A DNA stretch of 64,000 nucleotides from Auriscalpium vulgare (lineage: Eukaryota; Basidiomycota; Agaricomycetes; Russulales; Auriscalpiaceae), in the NCBI GenBank assembly GCA_019915015.1, contig JAHBBC010000013.1, positions 806,001 through 870,000 on the forward strand, read 5' to 3'. Numbering within the stretch: the stretch's first letter is position 1; every line of letters starts with the position of its first letter. This document shows, in pieces, positions 1 through 11,260 of the stretch. The position numbers were made by a program, and so were the translations under genes. The notes beneath the pieces are model-generated. The model had not been told where the DNA came from, ran no database searches, and saw only the letters and a program-made list of their open reading frames with translations.

Positions 1-182
1 GATGATGAGAGGCCGCACTCTTGTGCTTTGCCCGTTGCGCCGCAGGACCGGGCTGTCTGTGGCATGTAAGTACTTCTCTCTTGATGAGCGGTATCCTTCT
101 TTCTGATCTTCATTTACGCTCCAGTATCAGGCAGTGCGCGGGTTTACTGATGTGTTTTAAGCACAAGGTCTCCTGTGTGTGA
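1..182 (+). CDS. possible 3' end of a gene cut by the window edge
   Basis: An open frame runs from base 1 (DDERPHSCALPVAPQDRAVC...) to a consensus donor GTAAGT at about 67. A CAG acceptor near 124 joins in phase to a second segment that ends with TGA at 180-182. The only support is the strong donor, the pyrimidine-rich acceptor and the matching phase. No domain is recognisable in about 40 residues, so no function is proposed. It could equally be a chance open frame. Confidence 0.25.
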
Positions 183-1640
183 GCTCTATGGTCCATCGTT
201 CATGAGTCTCGGGCCTCCAACCACGCGTTACTCGGAGCGTCAAGTCCTGGCGACATGTCAGGGTGATGAATTGCTGCGAGCTCTGTTCGCGCGGGCTTAG
301 GGCTTCCTTTCGATGTGAGTATCTCAGTTATCGGACCTGGTGAGCGGCGAGCAAGGTCTGTCGGGCGCGGATCCATCCGGGGTCTCAATGAGCATGGCGT
401 CTGCGTCGTGATCCTTCCCAGGTGTTGAACTGGCGATGGAAGCTCTATGTGGATGGGGCTTTCCGGGATAGAAGGGCGATTTTCCCAGCAGTTGTCGCGT
501 TGCCTTCAAATACTGCGTGCGGTCTTTCAGTCCAGCCTTCCGATCCCTCACCTCCACTGCCAGTCGGTCTCCCCATCCTTTGCGCAGATTTTTTCCTTTC
601 AGCAGCCATTCAATTTAAATATCACGCCTTCGCATTCGCGCAGCCCTGTGGTCCTGAATCTAGTCGAAAGCCGCTCCATAGGGGTAAGTTTCGCCGCGCC
701 TCTGCGCTTGCATTCGTCATCTCACTGGTGCCTATTGTTCATTAATCCAGCATTGGAACGCTACGATCTCGTTCTCTAACTTGCACGTTCGCTCACTCAA
801 TTTTTCAAGGCGGATCAGCTTACAAGGCAGACGGAAAGGTTTGGCACTATCATCATCCGCGCTATATACTACTTACTCTGGCTTAGCCCTACGCGTCTCA
901 TGTTGAACTCCCTGACAGCCTGCTGCTCGCGTCGGTGTCTCTGCGACGTATGACAGCTTTTGACGGGTGTTATGGACTTCAAACAATGCTTTTTCCATCG
1001 CATTGGTCTCCGGGATCAAATTGTTGAACTTGACGAATCATGAGCGTTCAGTGTAAGTCACGGGCATCGGCGCTGTAGGCCCGAGGCACGGTCGCCCGAG
1101 CCTGAGACTACATATGTCAATCTTCGACATCTTCCACGCCGTCGGGTAGCATCTCAAGGTCCCAAGCCTTCCCAAGCTCGCTGGGCCGACCACGACGTAG
1201 GTGTTTCTCGTCTTACAACCTGACAAGGCCCTGAACCAATGCCGAGTACGTCCTTAATGCACGCTTAGATAGTGCCTTCAAAAATTGATGGCGTGTCATG
1301 CCACTCCTCAGGTCCAGGGGCCGTGATGAAGACAAAGATCATATACAGTCATATAGCCCTCTTCCACGGGCGCCAGCTGCACCGTGGACCTTTCGTGGAC
1401 ACGGCCCGGCTGAAATCACGGAGTCGCCACTAATGCGATATCCTCTTCTAGCCTGACGACAACGCCGTAATCAGCCGAAAGGGAAGGAGTTCCATCATCG
1501 CAGGCGTCCTTCAGCTATGCACGTTATACAAACAGCACCACCATTAGTGCCTTGCAGTGCCTGCCTCGCCGCCGTCGGCATGTCGGTCTTCTCAGGTGCA
1601 GTATTAAAGCGCTGATGCCAAATGCTGAGCTGCAACGACC
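183..1640. other. intergenic region, no gene recognised
   Basis: Several overlapping open frames of 60-110 codons occur around 420-780 on the plus strand, but none has a recognisable motif or convincing splice partners. The last 100 bases before 1641 must contain the promoter and 5' leader of the carboxylesterase gene. No clear TATA box or repeat was seen. Confidence 0.5.
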
Positions 1641-4164
1641 ATGGCGAGCCTGTCCTTCCTCGTCTTCGTCCTCGCGTCGCTTGTCGGCCAGGTCACCAGC
1701 TCCTCCGGCCAGCCCATCGTATCGCTGGGATACGGTACATTCCAAGGCAATACTACAGGCGGCGTGACGGAATTTCTAGGCATACCCTATGCGAAGCCTC
1801 CGTATGTCTTGCTGCCGCGCTATCCATCGTCCAATAACTGAAGCGCTCCAATCCTCTAGGCTGGGTCTTCTGCGTTTCGCCCCTCCTCAGGCTCCCGTAA
1901 AGACGTCGGGAGTCCGCCAGGCGACCACCTTTGGCGCTGCATGTCCGCAGCAATTGTCAGTCATTCCAAATGTCCTTCCATTTCAGATCAGCGCCGGACC
2001 AGGACCTGCTAGCGTGTCTGAAGACTGTGAGCTCCGCTGTGCCCGAACATCTCAAGGCAATGCTGACATAGCGTGGCAGGTCTTTTCATCAACGTCGTCG
2101 TCCCTGCGAATATTTCCTCAACTACGAAGCTCCCTGTGTTATTCGTGAGTCTTTGACCAATTTCCCCTGATGCTCACTGCTGACACACGGACCGCACTAG
2201 TGGATTTACGGAGGTAAACTTGACCAACCCATGACGTTGACTTCGTTAGCTAAGCTGTTCGGACAGGTGGGTTTGGGACAGGCGACGGCTCTGCCAACCC
2301 CGGAGATGCAATCGTGCAGCGCTCGATAACCCTGGGGGAGCCCATAATCTACGTCTCGTCAAATTATCGCGTCAATGGTGAGTAATGGTCTGCGACGTTA
2401 CGCCATGTCGCCTTGACAAGAAATTGATTTCCTGTCAGCTTTCGGGTTTCTCGCGAGCAAGGAAGCCAAGGCCGCCGGAAGCACCAACGCAGGCATCCTA
2501 GACCGTGCGTACACGATCTGTTAAAGCGTAGACACGCGCATCGCCTCACCCACCACCAACTCGGACAGAGCGCTTCGCGATGCAGTGGGTGCAGTCCCAT
2601 ATATCTGCCTTCGGCGGAGATCCAAGCAAAGTTACCATGTGCGCGAGCTTCTCAACTCTCCTCATTCGCCGATACTCGCCCTCTGATACACTTCTCTTGC
2701 AGATGGGGTGAGAGTGCTGGTGCGCTATCAGTGGGTTTACACTTGGTTATCAATCACGGGAACCCCGGCGGCCTGTTTCGTGGGGCGATCATGGTGCGCT
2801 TCTGTTCTGCGTGATGTGAGACTGATGGATTCTCATCGCAGAGCTTCTCAGGAGTCCGGTGGCCCGTATACCCTCCGAGACGTCTCCGCCGCCCAGCCAT
2901 ACTACGACCAACTCGTTGAGGAGACCGGCTGCAGCAAGTCAAAGGACACGCTAACGTGTTTGCGCGAAGCGCCATATAACACGCTCTTGGCTGCGATTAA
3001 CAACACGCCGAGCGTTTTCAACTTCACGTCTCTAAACTTAGCATGGCAGCCCAGGATTGACGGGTCCCTGTTCACTGAAAATCCACAGAAGTCCGTTGCG
3101 CTGGGTCAGTACGCACGGGTGAGTTGATGGTGATCGCTTCTTTCGTGAACACCGCGTGAACGGTATGCACAGGTGCCCTTACTGGCCGGCGATTGTGACG
3201 ATGAAGGGACGGTTTTCTCGCTTTCGAGCGTGAACATTACGTGAGTGTTCTCTGCCGCGATTGCTTGTCTTGCTGATGTACCCGTAGCACCAACGCTGAA
3301 TTCCTCGGATATTTGAAGTCAAAGTGAGGGAAAGACTGTCCTCTGATCTTCGCGTGTCTCACTGTTCGCTTAGCTACTACCCAACGGCGAGTCCTTCCGA
3401 GATGGCCGTCATCGGGCAAGTGTACCCAGATGATCCGACACAGGCAGGTTTCATCGCCTTATGGTTATCACTTACCGTCTCTTATAATTATCTCGTTCTG
3501 CAGGGCGCACCTTTTTTGACCGGCGATGAGAACGAGCTCACGTGAGTACTAGACACCCAAGGGGAAATGAATTATCTTGACGCTTACCCTGCTCGGCAGA
3601 CCGCAGTTCAAGCGCATATCGGCATTCCAGGGCGACTACATCTTTCAGGGCCCTCGCCGATTCCTCTACCAGTTTGCATCAAGGACTCAGCCGACATGGG
3701 GCTACTGTTCGTCGGCGTCTTTTTTCATAACCTGCTTGCTGACCTCTGATTACGCTGTGCAGTGTTCAAACGCTTCAAGGCGACCCCTTTCCTCGGTTCT
3801 TTCCACGGGTCCGATATCTCTGAGTTCTACAGCACCCCAGGCGTCACGGATCCCGGCTCTCCGCCGGACTTCATCGGAACAGACGCACTTGGTATGATAC
3901 TGGTCGCCTACATCCTTTGTCTCGCTCTGACGACTACGTTCAGTGAACTTTGTCACGAGTCTGGACCCCAACGCCAAACGCAACCTGCCGGCGAACATAA
4001 GCTATTTGTCGACCGTCACCTGGGCTCAATATGGTTCCAATCCCTTCGCACCCCCGCTGCTCACGTTCAACGACCCAGAGCCCACCTTCAACTTCACTAC
4101 GGACACCTACAGGCAGGCCGCCATGGCCGCCATCACTGCACTCTCCTTGAAAGAATTTCCTTAA
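1641..4164 (+). CDS. secreted type-B carboxylesterase/lipase
   Basis: Serine esterase of the carboxylesterase type-B family (alpha/beta hydrolase), which hydrolyses carboxylic or lipid esters outside the cell. The ATG at 1641 opens a hydrophobic signal peptide (MASLSFLVFVLASLVGQVTS). The family blocks follow in order: FLGIPYAKPP, EDCLFINVVVP, YGGGFGTGDGS (oxyanion hole), AFGGDPSKVTIWGESAG (nucleophile Ser in GESAG, split by an intron at about 2640-2701), an acidic triad region near RIDGSLFTENP, and SFHGSDISEFY carrying the catalytic His. About a dozen short introns join in phase, including EDC/LF at about 2027 and GLL/RFAPP at about 1860. The stop is at 4162-4164. All triad elements are present, so the gene looks functional. 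The substrate cannot be inferred. Confidence 0.88.
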
Positions 4165-4588
4165 GATTATCGAAATACTTATATTCCGCATACCTATCGT
4201 TTCCAGGTGATATGTGAGCATACAGCGTGTAATTGATACTTTCTAGCCTTGTAAGATCCCGCATGCCGAATTGTTTATATACGGATATATAGTGTCTGGC
4301 ATGGCTACGTAGTGGGTAAACGAGACACTAAATATTGTGGTTGGGCAGCTGTTTCCTGCACGGATCCGAGCATTCGATACTTATTTATATAAATAAAGCA
4401 AACGCAATGTGACACGCCAGCCGCCGTACAGACAGCCTCCAGCCCGACTGTCTTGAATGCCGAGCCGAATCGACTGATCCAGGATCATAAAATATGTTTT
4501 ACACGCCTTCGTCAATCCTCGGATCTTATTCGTTGGGCCTCCGTCCGATTCATCCCGCTGAACATCTGCGGAGCGTCGCGAAGATTAT
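4165..4588. other. 3' flank of the carboxylesterase gene
   Basis: AT-rich sequence with several TATAT/ATAAATAAA stretches. AATAAA at 4392-4397 could act as a polyadenylation signal. No gene is seen on the plus strand. On the minus strand the open frame of the neighbouring relic continues to about 4512. Confidence 0.4.
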
Positions 4589-5319
4589 TTATGTGATACG
4601 AAATAGCACGGATACTAAGATGATACCGGATCTTGCTCGCTGCACGAAGAGGTCGGAAGCAATCACCAAATGGCCGGAATAAAGACCTCTGAGTGGATCC
4701 GTGTAAGTACACCGGGAAGCCCCGCGACGCGCTGCGAAGACCACAAACACGCACGACAACGAATACGTCAGCTGAAATCTGGGCAGAGCCTCGGTCAGTG
4801 AACTTCAGTGCCTAGAAACAGATACATGAGCTTCCATCGGATGCACGGAGGGGAACAGAACTGAACTAGGAACGTACCGTACTCATCTGCCTACGGCTCA
4901 AATGAAACGGCTCGTTCTCTGAGCCCGTGGCTGCTTTGACCTCGATGTGAAACATAGGGAAGTGGTCTCTCCACGCCTCCACCTTCTCTGGATACCATGA
5001 TGCAGTGAGAGTCCCGTTGATATCTTCGTACGTGAAATCCGCCAGGCTGGTACTGTGGAATGACTGGAACTCTGAACCTGGCCACGGAGCTCGCTCGTCC
5101 AGTTATCCGGGCCAATCGACGATCCAAGGAGACCCCTCAGTACTTTGAATACCTGGCAGCGTGATGAGTTTCAGCGCAACTAGGCAGAGAAAACGTGCTC
5201 ACGAATAACTCGCCAGCGACGCCGATAGCGTCAGTCTCCTCGCTCGGTTGCGCGTTGTGGTCCACATTTGGCGTCCCACGAAGAGCAACGGGAGAAGCAA
5301 GCACCGGTGCAGGCGTCAT
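4589..5319 (-). pseudogene. relic of a DUF3883 (NO VEIN C-terminal)-like gene
   Basis: Minus-strand fragments line up as one protein in shifting frames. They read in order: GTPNVDHNAQPSEETDAIG, then VAGELF spliced to VFKVLRGLLGSSIGPDNW, TSELRGQ, then in a second frame FHSTSLADFTYEDINGTLTA and FHIEVKAATGSENEPFHLSR, an intron (about 4878 to 4828), then LKFTDRGSAQISADVFVVVR, and in a third frame TDPLRGLYSGHLVIASDLFV. The core IEVKxxTG...PF.LS..Q is what I know from DUF3883 domains. Frame changes near 5070 and 4700 have no plausible intron, so I read them as frameshift mutations. The large N-terminal part of such proteins is absent. Family assignment is from memory of the motif pattern. Confidence 0.45.
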
Positions 5320-5925
5320 CAGGACCAGGCTCTAGTCGCTCCAAACGTGAAGTCAGCAGATTTTCAAAAAGGAAGGCGCGCGAGCTATGTGCGAGCGCCT
5401 AGTCAAAACCTTTCTTCGCTAACAAGTAACAGTCAGATTGCAGTTAATACGCTATGGTATCTCCGAGCTCGCAGTGCGCTAGCTAATGGTGGGAGCCCAC
5501 AAGTTCGGCGGCTCGTGGTAATCAGTCATGGAAGCGCGCGCCTGGACAAGTCGGGTGACAATCAAGATTGAAAGCGAACACCTCCAAGAGCAAGCTGAGA
5601 TCGCAAACTCTGTGAGAAAAATCAGGTCTGCGCGAGGATAGTACAAGGGCCAGGCGGTTTGGACCTGCAGGCAACCACGTTGTCGTAATCGCGCCGATCA
5701 CTGTGGGGAATGTCGGTCTCGCTACAAGGACAGCACACTGAGTGCAGACAGACAGTGCGATGCCTCGACGTCGGACTCGCTGTCGAGCCAGTGGCGTGGT
5801 AGACGTGGACATCTGTGATGGATTGGCAGCCGTAGAATGCAAGAGAAAGAGGAGGAAGGGCCACAGGTGGGCCTGAGTCAGCCCTATCAAGGCTTGCTTA
5901 CGTCAGCGGGAAAACACTGCTGCGC
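5320..5925. other. intergenic region upstream of the bZIP gene
   Basis: No recognisable coding region. The minus strand has a 122-codon open frame (5522-5890) without motifs. The region must hold the bZIP promoter and leader. The stretch GAGAAAGAGGAGGAAGG at about 5843-5860 is purine-rich. The 5' part of the DUF3883-like relic may have decayed here. Confidence 0.4.
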
Positions 5926-8002
5926 ATGCTTAGCAGTCAGTCTTTCTTCAACCACAACATCCTCAACAGCATGCTCGTCGACAAAACCCTGCAGCAGTCT
6001 CCTTTCTCGTTCAATCCGGGCGACATGTCCGAGTTTTTCAACATGGACCTCCTCGGCGGCTCATCGCAACCGCAGTTGGGCCAAGGGTCGTCCTCGTCGG
6101 GCTCGCGTGCATCCTCGCGCTCCCCGGGGCCGTCTTTCTCGCCACTGCCCTCGCCGCCACCTTCATTCCTCCCCACTATCGCTGAGGCGCAAGCAACGAC
6201 TGATTTTTTCAACTTCTACCTCGAGGATGACTACATCAAGGCAACGGATCCACTCGCGCCACCGCCCGTCACCGGCGCCCCCTTCGACTTCCTCGGCACC
6301 TTTGCGAGCGGCGGTAGCCCCGAGTCCGCCAGTGCCAGCAGCGGCCTGTCGCCACCCTTTTCCATCGACCCGCAGCTCATGACTACCCCGACGCAATCCA
6401 AGACTAAGAGCGAGTTCGACGAGGATGAGCAGTTGGAGCAGGAGGAGGACGAGGATGAGGACGAGGGGCAGTCTCCCTCGACTGTGGCACCCATTAAGGT
6501 GGGCGGCAAGGGCAAGGCGCGGAAGGGCACGGTGCAGTCGGGCGGTGTCGCGAAGAAGGCCGCCGTGAGCGCCGTCGTCAAAGACGTTGACAACGATGAC
6601 GACGCCGACGATTGGCGGCCCTCGCCGGAGGAATACAAGAAGATGTCCAGCAAGGAGAAGCGCCAGCTTCGCAACAAGATCAGTGCCCGCAACTTCCGTG
6701 TGCGGCGCAAGGGTACCGCTCTTTCATGCACATCCTGTCTGCCCTTCTGACCATCCTTTGTTCATCTCACAGAGTACATCACCACGCTCGAGGGCGATAT
6801 CGCAGAGCGTGACCGCCTCATCGATGCCATCCGCACCGAACTTGGATCCACCAAATCCGAGAACGCTTCCTTGCGATCTGAAATCAGCACACTCAAGAAG
6901 GCGCTGCTCAGCGGGCGCTCAGATTCGCCCATGCTCCCGCCCCCGGGCCCCCTTCCCGCTCCCGCCCGCGCCACCGCTGCCCTTGTCACGCCGAACCTGC
7001 AGAAAGATCTGCCGTCCTCGCCACGCATGGCGGCCTCCTCCAAGGCCTTCTGGGGCGGCAGCGCGACTTTCGGCGGCATCACACCCGTGCACACCACGCT
7101 GATCCCCGAGTCGTTCGCACAGCCTCTGGCGAGCGTCAAGCCCACCACGCCGCGCCGGACAAGTCCCATGCTGCAGGAGAACCTCAATCCGATGCTCAAC
7201 GCCACTTCGGCGCCGTCGCTCGGCCTCGGCCCCGGTATGCCCGGCAAGCCGGCCGCATTCGATATGTTCGCCGAGAACAACCCATTCACGATGAAGATGC
7301 TCGACGCGTACGTTTATCCTGAACCTCGGGTGCCACTATTTGTTGACACCCGCTGCGTGCGCATCTTCTAGCTACCGCATGCAGCTGTGGACCCGCATGG
7401 CGCAGCAAGCACACCAGCCCCAGCAGGCGCCGACAACACCCTCACATACACCCATCAGCGGCCTCGCGTCAAACTTGCGCCCACACTACTTCACCGCTAC
7501 CACAAAGGCGGCCCCCTCGCTGGGCGCGCTGCTCAGCGGGAAGCACTCCCCCGCGACCGCGGCATCGGCATACCCCTCCCCTCCGCCTTCGCCGAAGCCC
7601 ACGCCGGCACAGGCCGCTCCCGTCCCCACCGCGCAGCACGCCATGCTTGCGGCGATGGCATCTCAGACCCTGCTCCAGCGGCTCGGAGGGGCGTTCTGGC
7701 AGGCGTTCTCTGGCGCCGGGGAGCAGGGCCCGCTTGGTGGCAAGGCGCCCGTATGGGACGCGGACAAGATTCGCCGCGTGCTCGAGGGCAAGGCCGTCGT
7801 GCAGGTCGTCGACGTCGAGCCGGAGGTGCGCGAGATGCCCGTCCCCGTTGGCTTGCGTGCGTCAAGTCAGGCCCAGCTTGCGCGCGAGCCTGCGCGCGAG
7901 TGCATCAGTACTTCTGCGCGTGACTGCCTGCGCGAGTACGAAGGCAAGATCTCCGGTATGCTCGAGGAGAGCATGCGCGCGCTCAACATCTCGAAGAAGT
8001 AA
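5926..8002 (+). CDS. bZIP transcription factor
   Basis: Predicted nuclear DNA-binding regulator of about 650 residues in three exons (5926-6712, 6773-7307, 7372-8002). The first intron interrupts the bZIP domain and the second lies after MKMLDA; both have GT-AG ends and keep phase. The basic region near residues 245-262 reads RQLRNKISARNFRVRRK, matching the bZIP signature N-x(2)-[SA]-A-R-x-[FS]-R. It is followed by heptad-like leucine/hydrophobic spacing (EYITTLEGDIAERDRLIDAI...LRSEISTLKKALL). The N-terminus is Ser/Pro-rich with an acidic run (EQEEDEDEDEG) just before the domain, and the rest is Pro/Ala/Ser-rich and probably disordered. Target genes cannot be inferred. Confidence 0.9.
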
Positions 8003-8826
8003 ACGCTGGTCCGAGTAGACCTGCGGGTGGGATCTAGGTGCTTTCTCGTCCTGTTTTCTGTGGTTGTGTTGGCTCTAGCATATGGCATATTGCATCGTGT
8101 CTCGTTTCGTTCTCATCTATCATCGCCCTGATCGTCCATCTCACACTCCCTCCGAATCAAATCATAAATCATCCAATCCTGAAATGCCGTTCGCGCTTGC
8201 GGGCGAGCGTCCACCCTCCTTCCTTCCATCCTCCTCTTTCCTTCTATCCTCGTCCATCGATCATTTCGCCTTTCCGTCTGTTACTAATTTGTACGCACCG
8301 CCCCCTACCTAATGTGTGCATAGTGCATCCATCCTATCGTTCACTGTGCCTTGGTTTCGTTGCTCTCCCCACTCCTGATTCGTTCTGTTGCCGTTGTCGG
8401 ACGCCTGAATTCTGTACCATAGTAATATACTGTGTCAAAATGAAACTGTGGTACCCACATGAATGACAGGGTGAACCGAAGACGCCAGAGGCGCACAGGA
8501 TCCGCTCGTAATCTCGTCCCGGGCCGTCCACGGGCCGCACCTATTATCGGAACCAAATCGCCTCGGTGACTTCGTCAACGACAAACACCTCCGAGTCCTT
8601 GTACGTCTCCTCGCACCGGCAGCGCGGCTGCTCAGGCTTGGCACAACAGTCAAAGGGACAGAGGGAACTAGGTGGATTTATTTTGGGTGTACTTCAACGC
8701 GTGCAGAGCTCAGAATTGCAGACAATTCACAATTGACACTGTCATTGACTGCGGTGGTTGTGGCGGCTTCTCAGTGGGTGCGTACCCGCGTTTCGCCCAT
8801 TCCTCGCATTCTCATGCGCTTTAAGG
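8003..8826. other. 3' flank of bZIP gene and promoter of the next gene
   Basis: After the bZIP stop lies pyrimidine-rich sequence (TCCTTCC repeats at about 8217-8270), probably 3' UTR. On the minus strand, about 8546-8680 encodes an open C-terminus-like stretch with a cysteine cluster (CPFDCCAKPEQPRCRCEETY) ending in TAA, but no start or upstream exon could be found. The last 100 bases precede the ATG at 8827. Confidence 0.4.
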
Positions 8827-10500
8827 ATGCCAAAACGCGCTCTCGATGATCCTGACGCTTCGCCTTCGCTCCGCAAAGCGTCAAAACGCGCGGCCAGCTC
8901 TGACGCGTTACCAAGTCCAACCCCTTCAAAACGCCTGCACACAATCCACACGTCGACGCCTGCACGATCCACCGTCAGCTCATCGTGGTCCACCCCAGCT
9001 TCCGCGTACTCCGTGCCATCCGACTCTCCGTCCAACCCATTCGGCTTTAAGCGCAGCGCGAGCCTTCTCGAACTCCCCAAACCCACTTCATTCTCCAAAC
9101 AACTTCCCCTGCGCTTCCAGTTCATCTCTCCCGACCCAGAGCCACCCCCGGAGCCACAGCGCAAAGGCAAATACAAAGCCAAGCCAAAGCCACGAGCACC
9201 AAAGCCACGGGCTGCCGACCCGGATGCGGACCTGTTCACGCCGGGCTACGAAGAGCAGGGCACATACCGCATCGTGCAGGTGCCTCTCTCTTACACCTTC
9301 CGGCATCTGCACGCGCTCGTGCTCTTCCTCTTTGGTGGCGACCCGGGCTCGTCGTCATCGGCCATCCCAGGCCACCTCTTTGAGGCGCAGAAGCGTGTTA
9401 TCATGCACCCACAAACCTCGCGCCCGGGCGAGATCAAGACCGGCCGTCCGTGGCTGCGCCTCTCGCGCGTGCGTGATCCGTACTACTCGTCGCAGGGAGC
9501 CCTGGACGTGGATCTACTCGGCGACGTCGACGCGGACGCGGACACGGTCGAGGGCGAGGGTGCGGGCGAGAGCGGCTGGCGCTGGGATGGCGAGGACGAC
9601 ATCACGCTGGCGCACATATGGCCCAGGATGACCTTCACGCACGCGATCATCTACGTACGTGCCTGCGCCGACTCTCAGCGCGGTTGGCTCCACTAACGCG
9701 CGGTGTTGCAGCACCACGACGCGGAGACACAGGTGCACATCTCGATGTCGTCACAGAGCGTACCGCACCGCAAAGGCGTGGGCAACACGCCGTACGTCTT
9801 CCGCGCGTTCGGCAGGGTGCGGCTCGACAAATCCTACGTCCCGTCGCGCTCGCCGTCGCCTCCGCCGCCTCTCATCTTCCCTCGCGTCCGCAAGAAGCCA
9901 CTATTCCCCAGCAAGCCTAGGGCACCGCCGGTGACGAAGCGCTCTGAGGGACCCGGGGACACGGAGGTGGAGAGTTCGGACGACCAGTCCCGCGAGCGGA
10001 CGATCACGCTGTCGACCCACTTGCCCGATTTTGACGGGGGGCTCGACACGCGCCCTTGGAACAGGGTGGACGCGTTCCAGCTCTTCCTCGCGCGGATGGA
10101 CGTGTCTGACGCGTCGAATCCACGCTCCCGTTCGCATCCTCCGTCTCGCTCGTCTCCTTCGTCTCTCCCCGACGCGTCCTCGCCGCGCCTATCGTCCGCG
10201 TCCTCCCTGCCGCGCGACATTCCATCGCCCCCGTACTCTTACAAGGACGCTTCGAGCTCTTACTCGTACCGCTCGAGCTCGCCCCCTGCCATCACGCCTG
10301 CGCCCTCTTTTGCGCTCACGCGTTTCCGCGTAAGGAGGGCAGAGCGGCGCATCGAGCTGGTGAAGAGGGGCATAAGCGAGGCCGAATCAGACGCAGACGA
10401 TGATGAGGGCGCTGCTGATGCGGATGCGGAAGTGGAGGACGATGCGGCCGACGATGCGGGCGAGTATGAGTTCAATCCTTTCGCAGACGTGGATGAGTGA
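8827..10500 (+). CDS. conserved fungal protein, weakly pRiA4b Orf3-like
   Basis: About 540 residues from two exons, 8827-9654 and 9712-10500; the 57-nt intron (GTACGT...TTGCAG) joins HAIIY to HHDAETQVHIS. The start MPKRALDDPDASPS is the first ATG of the frame. Residues 1-140 are Ser/Pro/Lys-rich and look disordered. Residues about 140-330 form the folded part (TYRIVQVPLSYTFRHLHALV, GHLFE, DDITLAHIWP, YHHDAETQVHI). The order VPL-x-TF-x-HLH followed by an acidic -TLAHIW- block is reminiscent of the plasmid pRiA4b Orf3-like domain, but similarity is weak by eye. The tail is acidic (DADDDEGAADADAEVEDD). Function unknown. Confidence 0.72.
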
Positions 10501-11260
10501 AGAGACGGTGGGAGATCGGCGGTGTCGTTGGTGAGCGATTTACATTTATACAATACGCATTCAAGATTATTTGCACTCTCTTAGAGTATCTGACCAACCA
10601 TTATAATAAACTCATTTCTTTGGGTCACCGGCCAATCAACTACTAGGCGCTGGCCAGATGTGGTATTCTTTACGACGCTGACCTAAATCTTTGCAATGTA
10701 GTTTTCAGTGATGACGGCAAGATGTAACGGTATATGTACTGCCGACCGTTGTCAGATCGCAACCGAGAATAGCTGTGACGCCGTCTCAGTGCAGGCGGGG
10801 TGGTCTCCGAGAGTCTGACCTCCCCTGATTTGATTCGGGTAGAAGGTAGTCCTTGCGAACAGATAGTCTCAAGCACTCGATCCATCATGTAGGCTCAGTG
10901 ATGGTCGTATTTCATGAAACACTGGGAGTGGGACAGCCAACCTCGTCAAGCTCAGTACAGGTCCCTTCATTGCGCTTATCTCGAATGCGCCGGCGCCGAG
11001 CCGGTGTGTCGACGAAGCTCTGCCCTGGCCACCTTAGAGACCGTTCAATTGACAAGACTAGCGTGGGGATTGCTGTTAGAGATCAAGGACTGGTAGACAT
11101 CGAAGTTGCTTACTGTAGTAAAGAATGAAGGGTCTTGGTTGTATGTGGTTACGAAGTGATTACAAGTGGCGGTGTTTCAATCCGACTACGCTCTTACCGT
11201 CACTTCGTCTCCGTCTTTTCCTCCCGCCCGCCTTGTTTCTCTATCTTCACGGTCGACATC
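10501..11260. other. intergenic region before calcineurin A
   Basis: No gene recognised. AATAAA at 10605-10610 could end the preceding transcript. The 60 bases before the ATG at 11261 are pyrimidine-rich (CTCCGTCTTTTCCTCCCGCC), as is common in the leaders of highly expressed fungal genes. Confidence 0.4.

Noticed and set aside
422..779. Overlapping 107- and 110-codon open frames on the plus strand
   Set aside because: No motif, no splice partners, and two frames open over the same bases; typical of chance open frames in GC-rich sequence.
5522..5890. 122-codon minus-strand frame with a hydrophobic start resembling a signal peptide
   Set aside because: It overlaps the bZIP promoter, has no recognisable domain, and its start-like hydrophobic run is short and not followed by protein-like sequence.
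7533..7923. Long Arg/Ala-rich frames on both strands within the bZIP gene
   Set aside because: They are shadows of the GC-rich bZIP coding exon, which has a clear domain and splice structure.
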